Positions 1-7,321 of a stretch of DNA of 64,000 nt are shown here, piece after piece. The DNA lies in NCBI RefSeq assembly GCF_011064845.1, contig NZ_CP049015.1:1302001-1366000 (forward strand), read 5' to 3'. Source of the DNA: Citrobacter freundii ATCC 8090 = MTCC 1658 = NBRC 12681. GTDB lineage: Bacteria > Pseudomonadota > Gammaproteobacteria > Enterobacterales > Enterobacteriaceae. A program made the translations under genes and the position numbers. Position 1 is the stretch's first letter, and each line of letters starts with the position of its first letter. Under the pieces are notes generated by a model. The model made no database searches, was not told where the DNA came from, and saw nothing but the letters and a program-made list of their open reading frames with translations.

Positions 1-1042
1 CAAACTTAATGCCCTGAATCAGTGCACTTTTGCCGTAGTCTTCCACCACGTAGGCATCGTTCATCGACTGGTAGGTTGCAATACGGTTGTATTCCGGCTC
101 CTCCTTCATCAGGCGGCGCAGAGACCCCTTCTGGAAGTAGATCGACAGGTTGCTGAACGAGGTGATCAGCATGGCGTCTTTCGGGAAGAATGGCGCAAGG
201 AACACCTGCAAACCGCCAATAAAGCGCGAAGAGATAATCAGCTGCCCGGCCATCAGTTCCGTGTTCGGGTTGGTGGTGCTCATCGCGTTAATCAACGGCA
301 GGCGCAGGGTGTTGAACAAATCACGCCCCATCAGCACCACCAGATCCGGCGCGTCCTTGTGCCATTCATCCAGCAGAGAAGAACGGGCATCCTGTACCAG
401 CGCATCCGGGTTGCCATACAGCCCCTTGGCGGTGATTTTGTTATCCATGTCGCGGGTGGAAATGGTCACATCTGACATGACGCGGGCCGCTGCATGCTTA
501 CGGATTTGCTCCATCCAGCCGGTATTCACATCCTGAAGCAGCGGGTTAGTGGCGAAATCGGAGATCAGCGCATGCGAGGTGCCGTTAAACCCGATCATGA
601 TGCGGTCAAGTGCAATCTGTCGTGCAATTTGCTGGCTGACGCGGGCCTGAAAATCAGGGTGAGCACTCCAGGCATCCAGTTGCGAATAGCTGATGAAGGT
701 GTCGTAGTTCACCTGCTCACAGCGATAGCGACGTGCAGCCAGCTCGTGAGCACTTGCCGGGTTACGGCGCTTCGCTCCGTCGCTGCTGGAGTTGGTGCGG
801 GCAATCGGCCCGGTGGTATCAACCAGGACTTTATCGCCTTCCTGATCGTCAACGCCGATAACGTTAATCTTTTGCGTCAGTTCGGTGCTTTCTTTGGCGG
901 CATTTTCCAGCCGCTGCTGCACGGACGGATCCACCGAATAGCGTTTAGTCAGGTTGCTGACGGTCACGCCGCTCAGTTGTGCCTGACGTTGCATGTACAG
1001 CTCAAGCTGCGTGCGGGTATTCCCGGAAAGTACGATTGTCAT
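1..1042 (-). CDS. N: Major capsid protein gpN (P2 family), 3' end cut by window edge
   Basis: The reverse strand reads without a stop from an ATG at 1042 to base 1, giving about 347 residues, close to the full length of P2 gpN (about 357). It begins MTIVLSGNTRTQLELYMQRQ and continues with the typical P2 capsid N-terminal region, which in the family is cleaved by gpO during head maturation. It forms the icosahedral head shell. It lies directly downstream of scaffold gene O, with 22 bases between them. Only the last few codons are missing at the left edge. Confidence 0.93.
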   Translation of the reverse strand, partial: MTIVLSGNTRTQLELYMQRQAQLSGVTVSNLTKRYSVDPSVQQRLENAAKESTELTQKINVIGVDDQEGDKVLVDTTGPIARTNSSSDGAKRRNPASAHELAARRYRCEQVNYDTFISYSQLDAWSAHPDFQARVSQQIARQIALDRIMIGFNGTSHALISDFATNPLLQDVNTGWMEQIRKHAAARVMSDVTISTRDMDNKITAKGLYGNPDALVQDARSSLLDEWHKDAPDLVVLMGRDLFNTLRLPLINAMSTTNPNTELMAGQLIISSRFIGGLQVFLAPFFPKDAMLITSFSNLSIYFQKGSLRRLMKEEPEYNRIATYQSMNDAYVVEDYGKSALIQGIKF

Positions 1043-1064
1043 TAGTCTGTCTCTCTTCGTTAAA

Positions 1065-1901
1065 TCAGTAATCAACCAGCTGTGCGCCATTACCACCGGT
1101 GGCAGCAAAGCGGGAGGCCTGGTTACTGTCCTGGGTTTGCAACTGTTCCCGCAGGGTGGTTAATTCACTGGTGAGTTTTTCAACCTTCTGGCTGGCTTCG
1201 CTGTTCTTCTGTTCCAGTGAATTGAAACGATCGAGAAGGTCAGAATGAGACTGCGCCACATTTTCAACGGCCTCACGCACCTGGCTGAACTGCTCGCTGT
1301 CGGATTTGCGGCCTTTGCCGATGAGGTCCATCACGCGGCTGAGCCACTGCTTACCTTCTTCAGTGCGCTGCTGCGTCAGTTCGATAACCTCCGCTTCCAT
1401 CGCTTCGGTAAACATTGGCGGCTCAGTTTGCTGGTTATTGAACGCCATAACCTGTGCGCGTTGCTGAGCGGCAAATTTCAGACGGTCAGTGCCAAGGCTG
1501 GCCGGGGTGTCCGTCATGGCGAGCCCGACAACATAGGCGTTGCCGTTCAGCGCAAACTGCGGGTGCAGTTCAATGCTGGAATACACCTTTTTGCCTTCAT
1601 CGGTGAGCTGCTTCATACGTGCCGAAGGCTCGATCTCCGCATAAAGTGCGGTGCGGCCTTTCAACGGGCCATCGGTAATATCTTCGGCGCTGAGTCCGGT
1701 AACGTCCCCCATTGCGCTGAAGTCGCTGTTAGGAAGCATTGACAGGTAGTGCTCCACGTTCACACGCGCAGCGTAAACGCTCGGGTCATAACTTTCTGCT
1801 GCCGCTTTCAGGTGTTCGCCGCTGATTTCGCGACCGTCAACGGTGGCGCCAGAAACGGCGACGCGAAACTTTTTGCGGGCTGGTTTTGCGGTGCTCGCCA
1901 T
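1065..1901 (-). CDS. O: Capsid scaffold and maturation protease gpO
   Basis: A protein of 278 residues (P2 gpO has 284). I start it at the ATG at 1901, which gives MASTAKPARKKFRV, rather than at the upstream ATG at 1964 that has no family support. Asp22, His51 and a Ser pair at 108/109 sit where the P2 gpO catalytic triad (Asp19, His48, Ser107) is expected, in a herpes-protease-like N-terminal domain. The C-terminal third is rich in Glu, Gln and Ser and looks like a helical scaffold coiled coil. In the family it guides assembly of gpN and cleaves N, Q and itself. It is divergent from terminase gene P. Confidence 0.92.
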   Translation of the reverse strand: MASTAKPARKKFRVAVSGATVDGREISGEHLKAAAESYDPSVYAARVNVEHYLSMLPNSDFSAMGDVTGLSAEDITDGPLKGRTALYAEIEPSARMKQLTDEGKKVYSSIELHPQFALNGNAYVVGLAMTDTPASLGTDRLKFAAQQRAQVMAFNNQQTEPPMFTEAMEAEVIELTQQRTEEGKQWLSRVMDLIGKGRKSDSEQFSQVREAVENVAQSHSDLLDRFNSLEQKNSEASQKVEKLTSELTTLREQLQTQDSNQASRFAATGGNGAQLVDY

Positions 1902-2058
1902 GCTGATTGTCCTGTTACTGGTTGGTTTATGGTCATGATGACAGAGCGTAAGTTGCTGTCTCAACGTGCTTTTGTTGTCGCTGAAGGCACAGAACTGAAA
2001 GAGGGCGAAAGCGGGATCGCGCGCGCGGTAATCTTCCCGGCATACAAGGGGAGAAGAG

Positions 2059-3792
2059 ATGATTCAGGACGCTTTTGTACGGCTACGCGCAAAACAACTC
2101 TACTGGCAGGGCTACCCGCCAGCGGAGATCTCGCGCCTGATGGGTATCAGCCAGAACACAATTTATTCGTGGAAGAAACGCGACGAATGGGACGAAACGC
2201 CAGCTATACAGCGTGTCACGCAATCCATGGATGCTCGTCTTATCCAGCTGACAGACAAGAAAGAGAAGACCGGGGGCGACTTCAAGGAGATTGACCTGCT
2301 GACCCGGCAACTGAAAAAGCTGAATGACGGCCAGCCCGCAGAAGCGGCTGGCGGCAAAAAAACACGTAAACGCAAGCTGAAGAACCATTTCACGGATGAA
2401 CAGATAACGGCACTGCGGGGAAAAATCCTCGACTCCCTGTCCTGGCATCAGCGCGGCTGGTATGAACAACGTCACCACCGTAACCGCATGATCCTTAAGT
2501 CGCGTCAGATTGGTGCCACCTGGTATTTCGCCCGTGAAGCGCTGCTTGATGCGCTGCGGGATGATGTGAAATACCCGTATCAGCGTAACCAGATCTTTTT
2601 ATCGGCTTCCCGGCGTCAGGCGCACCAGTTCAGGGGATTCATTCAGAAAGTGGCGGAAGAGGTGGACGTTGAGCTGAAGGGGGGCGACAAAATTGTGTTG
2701 TCCAACGGCGCAGAGCTGCACTTTCTCGGTACATCAGCAGCAACCGCGCAGTCATATACCGGCAACCTTAAATTCGATGAATTCTTTTGGGTCAGCAATT
2801 TCACCAACCTGCGCAAAGTGGCGGGGGCGATGGCGACACTGAAAGGGCTGACGCGAACCTACTTTTCCACGCCATCAGGCGAAACGCACGAGGCTTATCC
2901 GTTCTGGACGGGCGATCGCTGGAACGAAAAGCGCGCCAAATCGAAGCGGCAGGCGTTTGATGTGACCTGGAAGACGCTCAACAGCGGCCTGTTGTGTCCG
3001 GATAAAACCTGGCGTCAGATTGTCACCCTGAAAGACGTTATAGAACACGGCTGGGAGTTTACCGACCTTGAAGAGATACAGGATGAGAACAGCGAGGATG
3101 AATTCCAGAACCTGTATATGTGCGAGTTCGTCCGTGATGGTGAGTCGGCGTTCAACCTCAACGCACTGATCAGCTGTGGGGCTGATGGTTACGACGAGTG
3201 GCCCGACTGGAAACCTTTTGCCAGCAGACCAATGGGACAGCGCGCGGTCTGGATTGGCTATGACGCCAACGGTAGCAGTGGTAAGGGTGACAGCGGCGGG
3301 GTATCCGTCACAGTGCCACCTCTGGTGCCCGGTGGTAAGTTCCGCACGATAGAAACCATCCAGGTACAGGGGCTGGAGTTCGAAGAGCAGGCGAAGGTTA
3401 TCGAAAACCTGACGTTTAAATATAACGTTCAGCATATTTGTATTGACGTGACCGGTGGTAACGGTGAAGCCGTCTACCAGATAGTGAAAAAGTTCTTCCC
3501 CATGGCGGTGCCGTACACCTTTAACCTGGCTTCAAAGCGCGCCCTGGTGTTGAAAATGCTCCATATCATTCGCGCCGGTCGCTGGGAATACGATCGCAGT
3601 GAGCGGGCACTTGTGACGGCCTTCAATGCCGTGCGAAAGGTTAAGACACCTGGCGGGTTTATCACCTATGACACTGACCGATCCCGCGGCATCAGCCATG
3701 GCGATCTTGCCTGGGCGACGATGCTCGCCATTATCAACGAACCGCTGGGACAGGAAAGAGACGGCAGCGGTGGATTCGCGATGGAGTTCTGA
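2059..3792 (+). CDS. P: Terminase large (ATPase) subunit gpP
   Basis: A protein of 577 residues, similar in length to P2 gpP (590). The N-terminal 60 residues contain a helix-turn-helix segment (LMGISQNTIYSWKKRD), typical of P2-type terminases. A Walker-like ATP-binding loop is at SRQIGATWYFA, and the RNase-H-like nuclease part with Asp residues (IGYDANGSSGKGDSGG) follows in the C-terminal half. It packages DNA into proheads with the small subunit gpM, which is outside the window. A GGGGAGAAGAG ribosome site precedes the ATG. Its stop overlaps the start of Q by one base. Confidence 0.93.
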   Translation: MIQDAFVRLRAKQLYWQGYPPAEISRLMGISQNTIYSWKKRDEWDETPAIQRVTQSMDARLIQLTDKKEKTGGDFKEIDLLTRQLKKLNDGQPAEAAGGKKTRKRKLKNHFTDEQITALRGKILDSLSWHQRGWYEQRHHRNRMILKSRQIGATWYFAREALLDALRDDVKYPYQRNQIFLSASRRQAHQFRGFIQKVAEEVDVELKGGDKIVLSNGAELHFLGTSAATAQSYTGNLKFDEFFWVSNFTNLRKVAGAMATLKGLTRTYFSTPSGETHEAYPFWTGDRWNEKRAKSKRQAFDVTWKTLNSGLLCPDKTWRQIVTLKDVIEHGWEFTDLEEIQDENSEDEFQNLYMCEFVRDGESAFNLNALISCGADGYDEWPDWKPFASRPMGQRAVWIGYDANGSSGKGDSGGVSVTVPPLVPGGKFRTIETIQVQGLEFEEQAKVIENLTFKYNVQHICIDVTGGNGEAVYQIVKKFFPMAVPYTFNLASKRALVLKMLHIIRAGRWEYDRSERALVTAFNAVRKVKTPGGFITYDTDRSRGISHGDLAWATMLAIINEPLGQERDGSGGFAMEF

Positions 3793-4835
3793 TGAAAAAG
3801 AGTAAAAAGAGTTACAGCCGCCAGCCAGCCACATCGCGCGACCTGTCTGATGCACTGAGAAGCGCGCCATCGCTGAGTGCCTTCAGCTTTGACGGCCCTT
3901 ACCGGGCGGAGAGCTATGATCTGCTGGATAACATGTACTGCGCCGATAATGGCCGGTACTTTGAAACGCCGGTTGACTGGTACGGACTGGCGCGCGCATC
4001 GCGCAAAACATCATGGCATCAGTCCGCGCTGTACTTTAAGCGCAATGTGTTGCTCGGCTGTTTTATCCCCCACAAATTGCTATCGCGTCAGGCGTTCTCC
4101 GGATTTGCCCTCGACTGGTTTGTTTTCGGTAACACCTATCTTGAGCTGCGCACTAACCGACTCGGTGGACCACTCGAACTACGGCACGCCCTGGCGAAAT
4201 ACACACGCAGAGGTACTGACCTTGATACTTACTGGTACGTGCAGGAAGGGAAGGAAGAGTACACCTTCCGGCGCGGTGATGTGTGCCACATCATGAATCC
4301 TGATATCAATCAGGAAATCTACGGCATGCCGGAGTATATCGGCGGGTTACTGTCTGCCAGCCTTGCTCACTCTGCCGATACGTTCCGCAAGCTGTACTAT
4401 GACAACGGCTCTCATGCGGGCTGCATCATCTACATCAGCTCGGCGCAGGCCAATGACAAGAGCGTTGAGGTGGTAAAGAAAACGCTGTCAGAGTCCAGAG
4501 GGAAGGGAGCTTTCAAGAATATCCTGCTGCATGCACCTGGCGGCGGCAAAGATGGCGTGCAGATCCTGCCATTCCAGCAGATCACCGCGAAAGATGAATT
4601 CATGAACGTCAAGGCATCTTCCCGTGACGATATCCTTGCCGCTCATCGGGTGCCGCCGCAGCTGATGGGGGCCATGCCAGGAGAGAAGGGATCGTTTGGC
4701 GACGTGGAGAAAGCCGCACGGGTCTATGCGATTAACGAGCTTATGCCAGTGATGGAGGCCATGAAACACGTCAACGACTGGCTGGGCGAAGAGGTGATCC
4801 GGTTTAACCCCTACGCCCTGCTGGAACAGAATTAA
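3792..4835 (+). CDS. Q: Portal protein gpQ
   Basis: A protein of 347 residues (P2 gpQ has 344) that starts within the stop codon of P (TGATG overlap), so the two are translationally coupled. It is the P2-family portal: the dodecameric channel at the capsid vertex through which DNA enters and leaves. Family-typical segments include the VPPQLMGAMPG loop near residue 290 and the closing FNPYALLEQN. The basic N-terminus (KKSKKSYSRQ) is also usual. A weak terminator-like hairpin lies about 170 bases downstream. Confidence 0.93.
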   Translation: MKKSKKSYSRQPATSRDLSDALRSAPSLSAFSFDGPYRAESYDLLDNMYCADNGRYFETPVDWYGLARASRKTSWHQSALYFKRNVLLGCFIPHKLLSRQAFSGFALDWFVFGNTYLELRTNRLGGPLELRHALAKYTRRGTDLDTYWYVQEGKEEYTFRRGDVCHIMNPDINQEIYGMPEYIGGLLSASLAHSADTFRKLYYDNGSHAGCIIYISSAQANDKSVEVVKKTLSESRGKGAFKNILLHAPGGGKDGVQILPFQQITAKDEFMNVKASSRDDILAAHRVPPQLMGAMPGEKGSFGDVEKAARVYAINELMPVMEAMKHVNDWLGEEVIRFNPYALLEQN

Positions 4836-5001
4836 CCCGCAACGCCTCACCATAAACCACCGCCAGCGCTGACTGTTCCGGCCAGCGCATGGCGAACCGT
4901 CCGACACATCATCAAATACTTTAAATATCCCTGCTGCTCTTCCCCCTCGGGAGCGGCGTACTGACGCCTTAACACCGCTCAATACATCGATCACATCAGA
5001 G

Positions 5002-5030
5002 CGCCTGAGCGTCACGCTGGCGGGCGTTTT
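5002..5030 (+). terminator. Possible terminator of the P-Q transcript
   Basis: CGCC-TG-AGCG-TCA-CGCT-GGCG forms a bulged hairpin (5002-5022), followed within five bases by a run of only four T. It is about 165 bases after Q. The short T-run makes it a weak candidate, but it is the best one after Q. Confidence 0.45.
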
Positions 5031-5250
5031 CCCACACCATCAAAACATAACAGCGCACGACTAAACGACGCGCAAAGCAGCGATTACGGCGTTAATCCGT
5101 GTATCTAAAGGGGATCCCCTTCCTGCCCCTGTTGCGGGGGCTGTTCCCCCGTCACCTGCGCGCGACAAACGCCCTTTTTTTTGTGCAGGCACGGATCCCG
5201 GCTCAGACCGCGCCAGTACAGGCCGGAAAGGGCATAAACAGGTTCAAAAA

Positions 5251-5280
5251 AATTGTGCAAATTTGTGCACTATTGTGCGG
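5251..5280 (+). repeat. Three tandem 10-base TTGTGC repeats
   Basis: The units AATTGTGCAA, ATTTGTGCAC and TATTGTGCGG follow each other without gaps, so TTGTGC recurs every 10 bases, on the same face of the helix. They lie 21 bases upstream of the -35 of the predicted leader promoter, which would suit an activator or repressor array. Confidence 0.6.
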
Positions 5281-5300
5281 GTAAAAAAGTGACCGTTTAT

Positions 5301-5329
5301 TTGACTACACATTACCTTTCGGGTAATTT
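5301..5329 (+). promoter_or_regulatory. Sigma-70-like promoter with embedded dyad
   Basis: TTGACT (5301-5306), a 17-base spacer and TAATTT (5324-5329) form a good sigma-70 match. The dyad ATTACC-TTTCG-GGTAAT (5311-5327) has perfect 6-base arms and covers the spacer and -10, so it may be an operator. The expected start is near 5336, giving a leader RNA of about 125 bases up to the terminator. Confidence 0.6.
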
Positions 5330-5380
5330 TGTCACAGAAAACCACAGAAAGTGGTGAGTATTGAATTAAAGGAGGTTGGT

Positions 5381-5416
5381 ATGAGAAAAATGTTTGATGA
5401 GTTTGACGGCTTCTAA
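5381..5416 (+). CDS. Eleven-residue leader ORF
   Basis: A 12-codon ORF encodes MRKMFDEFDGF. It is preceded by AAAGGAGG (5368-5375) five bases before the ATG, one of the strongest ribosome sites in the window, which is the main reason for calling it. It sits between the predicted promoter and a strong intrinsic terminator, so promoter, peptide and terminator form a compact leader cassette. A perfect 5-bp hairpin (ACCAC-AGAAA-GTGGT, 5341-5355) lies in its 5' untranslated part. I recognise no known peptide. It could be a leader peptide controlling read-through to the next gene, a tiny toxin, or an independently expressed peptide. Confidence 0.5.
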   Translation: MRKMFDEFDGF

Positions 5417-5435
5417 GTCGCATTGACCTCTATGA

Positions 5436-5463
5436 GGCGGGGAATTTAGCCCCGCCTTTTTTA
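5436..5463 (+). terminator. Intrinsic terminator after the leader ORF
   Basis: GGCGGGG-AATTTAG-CCCCGCC (5436-5456) is followed by six T. It lies 20 bases after the leader stop and 14 bases before the next start codon, so transcripts from the leader promoter must read through it to reach the downstream gene. Confidence 0.85.
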
Positions 5464-5476
5464 TGGATGAAAGAAT

Positions 5477-5974
5477 ATGGACCCGACAACACTACAAATC
5501 ATCAGTAATGCTATCGTTCTGCTTGGCGTCCTGGTCGCTATCGGAACGATTATCTATAACGTCCGTACGGCAAAGAAAACGCAGACCGCTAACTTTCTCT
5601 TCGAGAGTCGTCAGGATACGCAGTACATAGAATCGCTGCACGTTCTGAAGCAGGTGCACCGTTCAGGAAAATCTTTTCGCGCTTACGTCTTTCCCTGCGA
5701 AGGCAAAGCGATCACCGAAGAGGAAATGACAGAGCGCCGCAAGTTCCAGTACATCCTGAATTTTTACGAAAGGGTTGCCGTAAGTATCCGCGAAGGTATC
5801 TATAACGAGCAGATGATCAAACGAACATCATATACCACCGTTATAGAAACATATGATATTGCCGAACCCCTGATCAAAGCTATCAGGGAGCACATCAATT
5901 CAGAAACGACCTATCAAGAGTTTGAATGGCTGGTTAAGCGGTGGAAAGCCAAACCGCTTAAGAAGAATAAGTGA
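5477..5974 (+). CDS. Small membrane-anchored protein in phage accessory slot (DUF4760-like)
   Basis: A protein of 165 residues. Residues 8-28 form one hydrophobic helix (around AIVLLGVLVAIGTIIYN) followed by RTAKK, so the rest should be cytoplasmic by the positive-inside rule. The soluble part is helical and charged, with a basic tail (KRWKAKPLKKNK). It recalls the DUF4760-type family from memory; its function is unknown to me. It lies in the P2-family slot between Q and A, which in other members often holds superinfection-exclusion or defence genes such as tin and old. That makes an exclusion or abortive role plausible but unproven. A leader ORF and terminator lie just upstream, and its own terminator is at 5990. 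Confidence 0.8.
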   Translation: MDPTTLQIISNAIVLLGVLVAIGTIIYNVRTAKKTQTANFLFESRQDTQYIESLHVLKQVHRSGKSFRAYVFPCEGKAITEEEMTERRKFQYILNFYERVAVSIREGIYNEQMIKRTSYTTVIETYDIAEPLIKAIREHINSETTYQEFEWLVKRWKAKPLKKNK

Positions 5975-5989
5975 CTATTGCTATTGAAG

Positions 5990-6014
5990 AAGCCGCCAGC
6001 CAGGCGGCTTTTTA
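5990..6014 (+). terminator. Intrinsic terminator after the accessory gene
   Basis: AGCCGCC-AGCCA-GGCGGCT (5991-6009) is followed by a five-T run. It separates the rightward accessory gene from the converging methyltransferase gene, whose stop is at 6015. Confidence 0.82.
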
Positions 6015-6695
6015 CTACCCTGCATCTACCTCGTTAAGCGCCACCATGATCGCCAGCCTTTCGGCAGATGGTAACGCAGCGAATTTTTCTTTCCAGCGCT
6101 TCGCCTTACGCTTAATCCTGTATCGGTCGTTGTAGTCTTTCCCTGCGAACGTATGAGAGTAAGCGCGCTCCTCTTGATAATTCATCCATATTTTCTCCGT
6201 TCGAACACCTCCGCGTGTCATGGACTGAAACTCTCGCGAACGCCAACCGGTCAGCGTGTTGTCGTAAAGCTGTGACGGGTAGCCGGATAAAATGACACTC
6301 ACATTTTCCGGCAGTGACATCAGGCAGCGTAAAAGACGCTCATGGTCAGCAACCGTGTATTCGTGACGGTAACGGGCGGCGCTGGTTCGGGTTTCCAGCA
6401 GGTAGGGGGGATCGGCATAAATCAGTACACGACCGGCGCGAGTGAAGTCAAACGTTTCCAGGTAATCTACCGCGTCGCGGTTCACCATATTGATATGCGA
6501 AAGCTGGTGTGTGAAAGCGAAGTTTTTAAGCGCTTCCACATCCAGATCAATGCCAATATTGCGTATAGCTGGCGGCTTACGCAACATGATGGCTCCACCG
6601 CCCAGGTGGGTTTCAATGTAAGTATCGTGCGGCGGCATTTCGGCGATGATTTTTTGATAAACACCGCTTGCCGCCTTACTTCCCAGATAACTCAT
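6015..6695 (-). CDS. DNA adenine N6-methyltransferase, D12 class (first of two)
   Basis: A protein of 226 residues from the ATG at 6695 (MSYLGSKAASGVYQKI); the longer frame to 6794 adds an unsupported N-terminus. The SAM-binding motif I is IETHLGGGAIML and the catalytic motif is YADPPYLLE, near residue 100. It should methylate adenine N6 in a short target, either to escape host restriction or to mark phage DNA. It is last in the leftward early unit, 102 bases after the pyrophosphohydrolase-like gene. A hairpin with 7-bp arms (AGCACCA/TGGTGCT, 6727-6750) lies in that gap. It is shorter than, and not closely similar to, the Dam-like protein at 11,348-12,313. Target specificity cannot be read from the sequence. 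Confidence 0.85.
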   Translation of the reverse strand: MSYLGSKAASGVYQKIIAEMPPHDTYIETHLGGGAIMLRKPPAIRNIGIDLDVEALKNFAFTHQLSHINMVNRDAVDYLETFDFTRAGRVLIYADPPYLLETRTSAARYRHEYTVADHERLLRCLMSLPENVSVILSGYPSQLYDNTLTGWRSREFQSMTRGGVRTEKIWMNYQEERAYSHTFAGKDYNDRYRIKRKAKRWKEKFAALPSAERLAIMVALNEVDAG

Positions 6696-6797
6696 CGCCT
6701 TATTACCCTCAAAAAAATTAACCTGCAGCACCACCAAAAATGATGGTGCTCGATAAAATGGCCAGCACGGGCAAAAGCGACCATGCCCCGACAATAG

Positions 6798-7319
6798 CTA
6801 CAGTTTTCTCCCCTTAACAACCTCACTTCCATAGGTCCACTTGCCGTCTGGAGAAATCATTGCCCCCGCTGAACTCCCCGTCGCCGGATCCCGGTATAGC
6901 GCAAGGCCAACTGGGTGAAGCACTTCGGTATTAATGCGAACAATCAGACCCAGCGCCGACAACTGATTCCAGTCCAGCCACTCACAACCACCGACTTTCT
7001 CACGGCCAGCCGGGATGGCTGGCAACGCCAGCACCTGCTGCGCGCCTTCGGATTCCTGTACCGGCGTACAATGGCGATCGTAAAATTCGATAATCTGAAG
7101 TGCGACGGCAGCGATCTGCACCATCTCTTCGCGCGCCGTTCCTGATTTATGACCGCCAAATTCGTCATGCAAAATTGCCTGGCTAAACTCGCCCACCTCT
7201 TCGCTGAGGATGGTTTGCCAGACGAACGGATGTTGATCGCGGTCAGCTCCCCACTTTTCATCCTGCCGGTTCATTTCTGCGATGACTGACCCAATAGCTT
7301 TAGTGCTTAAATGCTTCAT
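6798..7319 (-). CDS. Phage NTP-pyrophosphohydrolase-like (MazG/DUF550-type) protein
   Basis: A protein of 173 residues. The N-terminal 85 residues are helical with SEEVGEFSQAIL and then AREEMVQIAAVALQIIE, the acid-rich pattern of all-alpha NTP pyrophosphohydrolases of the phage DUF550 type. Those enzymes hydrolyse nucleotides, but the substrate here is unknown. The usual final Asp of the MazG ExxD motif is Gln, as I recall for the phage subfamily too. The C-terminal 75 residues (CEWLDWNQLSALGLIV, then a Trp-containing end) look like a separate small domain seen in phage proteins. A GAGAGG ribosome site precedes the ATG, two bases after the gene A stop, so it is co-transcribed with A. Confidence 0.75.
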   Translation of the reverse strand: MKHLSTKAIGSVIAEMNRQDEKWGADRDQHPFVWQTILSEEVGEFSQAILHDEFGGHKSGTAREEMVQIAAVALQIIEFYDRHCTPVQESEGAQQVLALPAIPAGREKVGGCEWLDWNQLSALGLIVRINTEVLHPVGLALYRDPATGSSAGAMISPDGKWTYGSEVVKGRKL

Positions 7320-7321
7320 GT

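Larger units (their letters stand above)
4836..5300. other. Gene-free region with candidate phage cos site
   Basis: I see no convincing gene over these 465 bases between portal Q and the accessory slot; in P2 this position carries cos. Very GC-rich dyads are packed together: AAGGGGATCCCCTT at 5108-5121 is a perfect 14-base palindrome, and CGGGGG-CTGTT-CCCCCG at 5135-5151 is a perfect 6-bp stem. The reverse complement of 5139-5156 (GGTGACGGGGGAACAGCC) resembles the P2 cohesive end GGCGAGGCGGGGAAAGCAC. The exact nicking positions cannot be decided by eye. Three 10-base TTGTGC repeats follow at 5251-5280. Confidence 0.5.

Noticed and set aside
1901..2058. Ogr/Delta late-activator box (TGT-N12-ACA) between O and P
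   Set aside because: Expected here from P2, but the nearest match I found has 13 bases between TGT and ACA, so I do not report it as a site.
1749..2294. ORF of 181 residues overlapping the start of terminase gene P
   Set aside because: It lies over the O/P divergent control region and inside gene P in another frame; the P frame has clear family motifs.
5099..5284. Sixty-one-residue ORF on the plus strand in the cos-like region
   Set aside because: It runs through GC palindromes and repeats, starts without a ribosome site and has an odd composition; P2-like phages keep this place non-coding.
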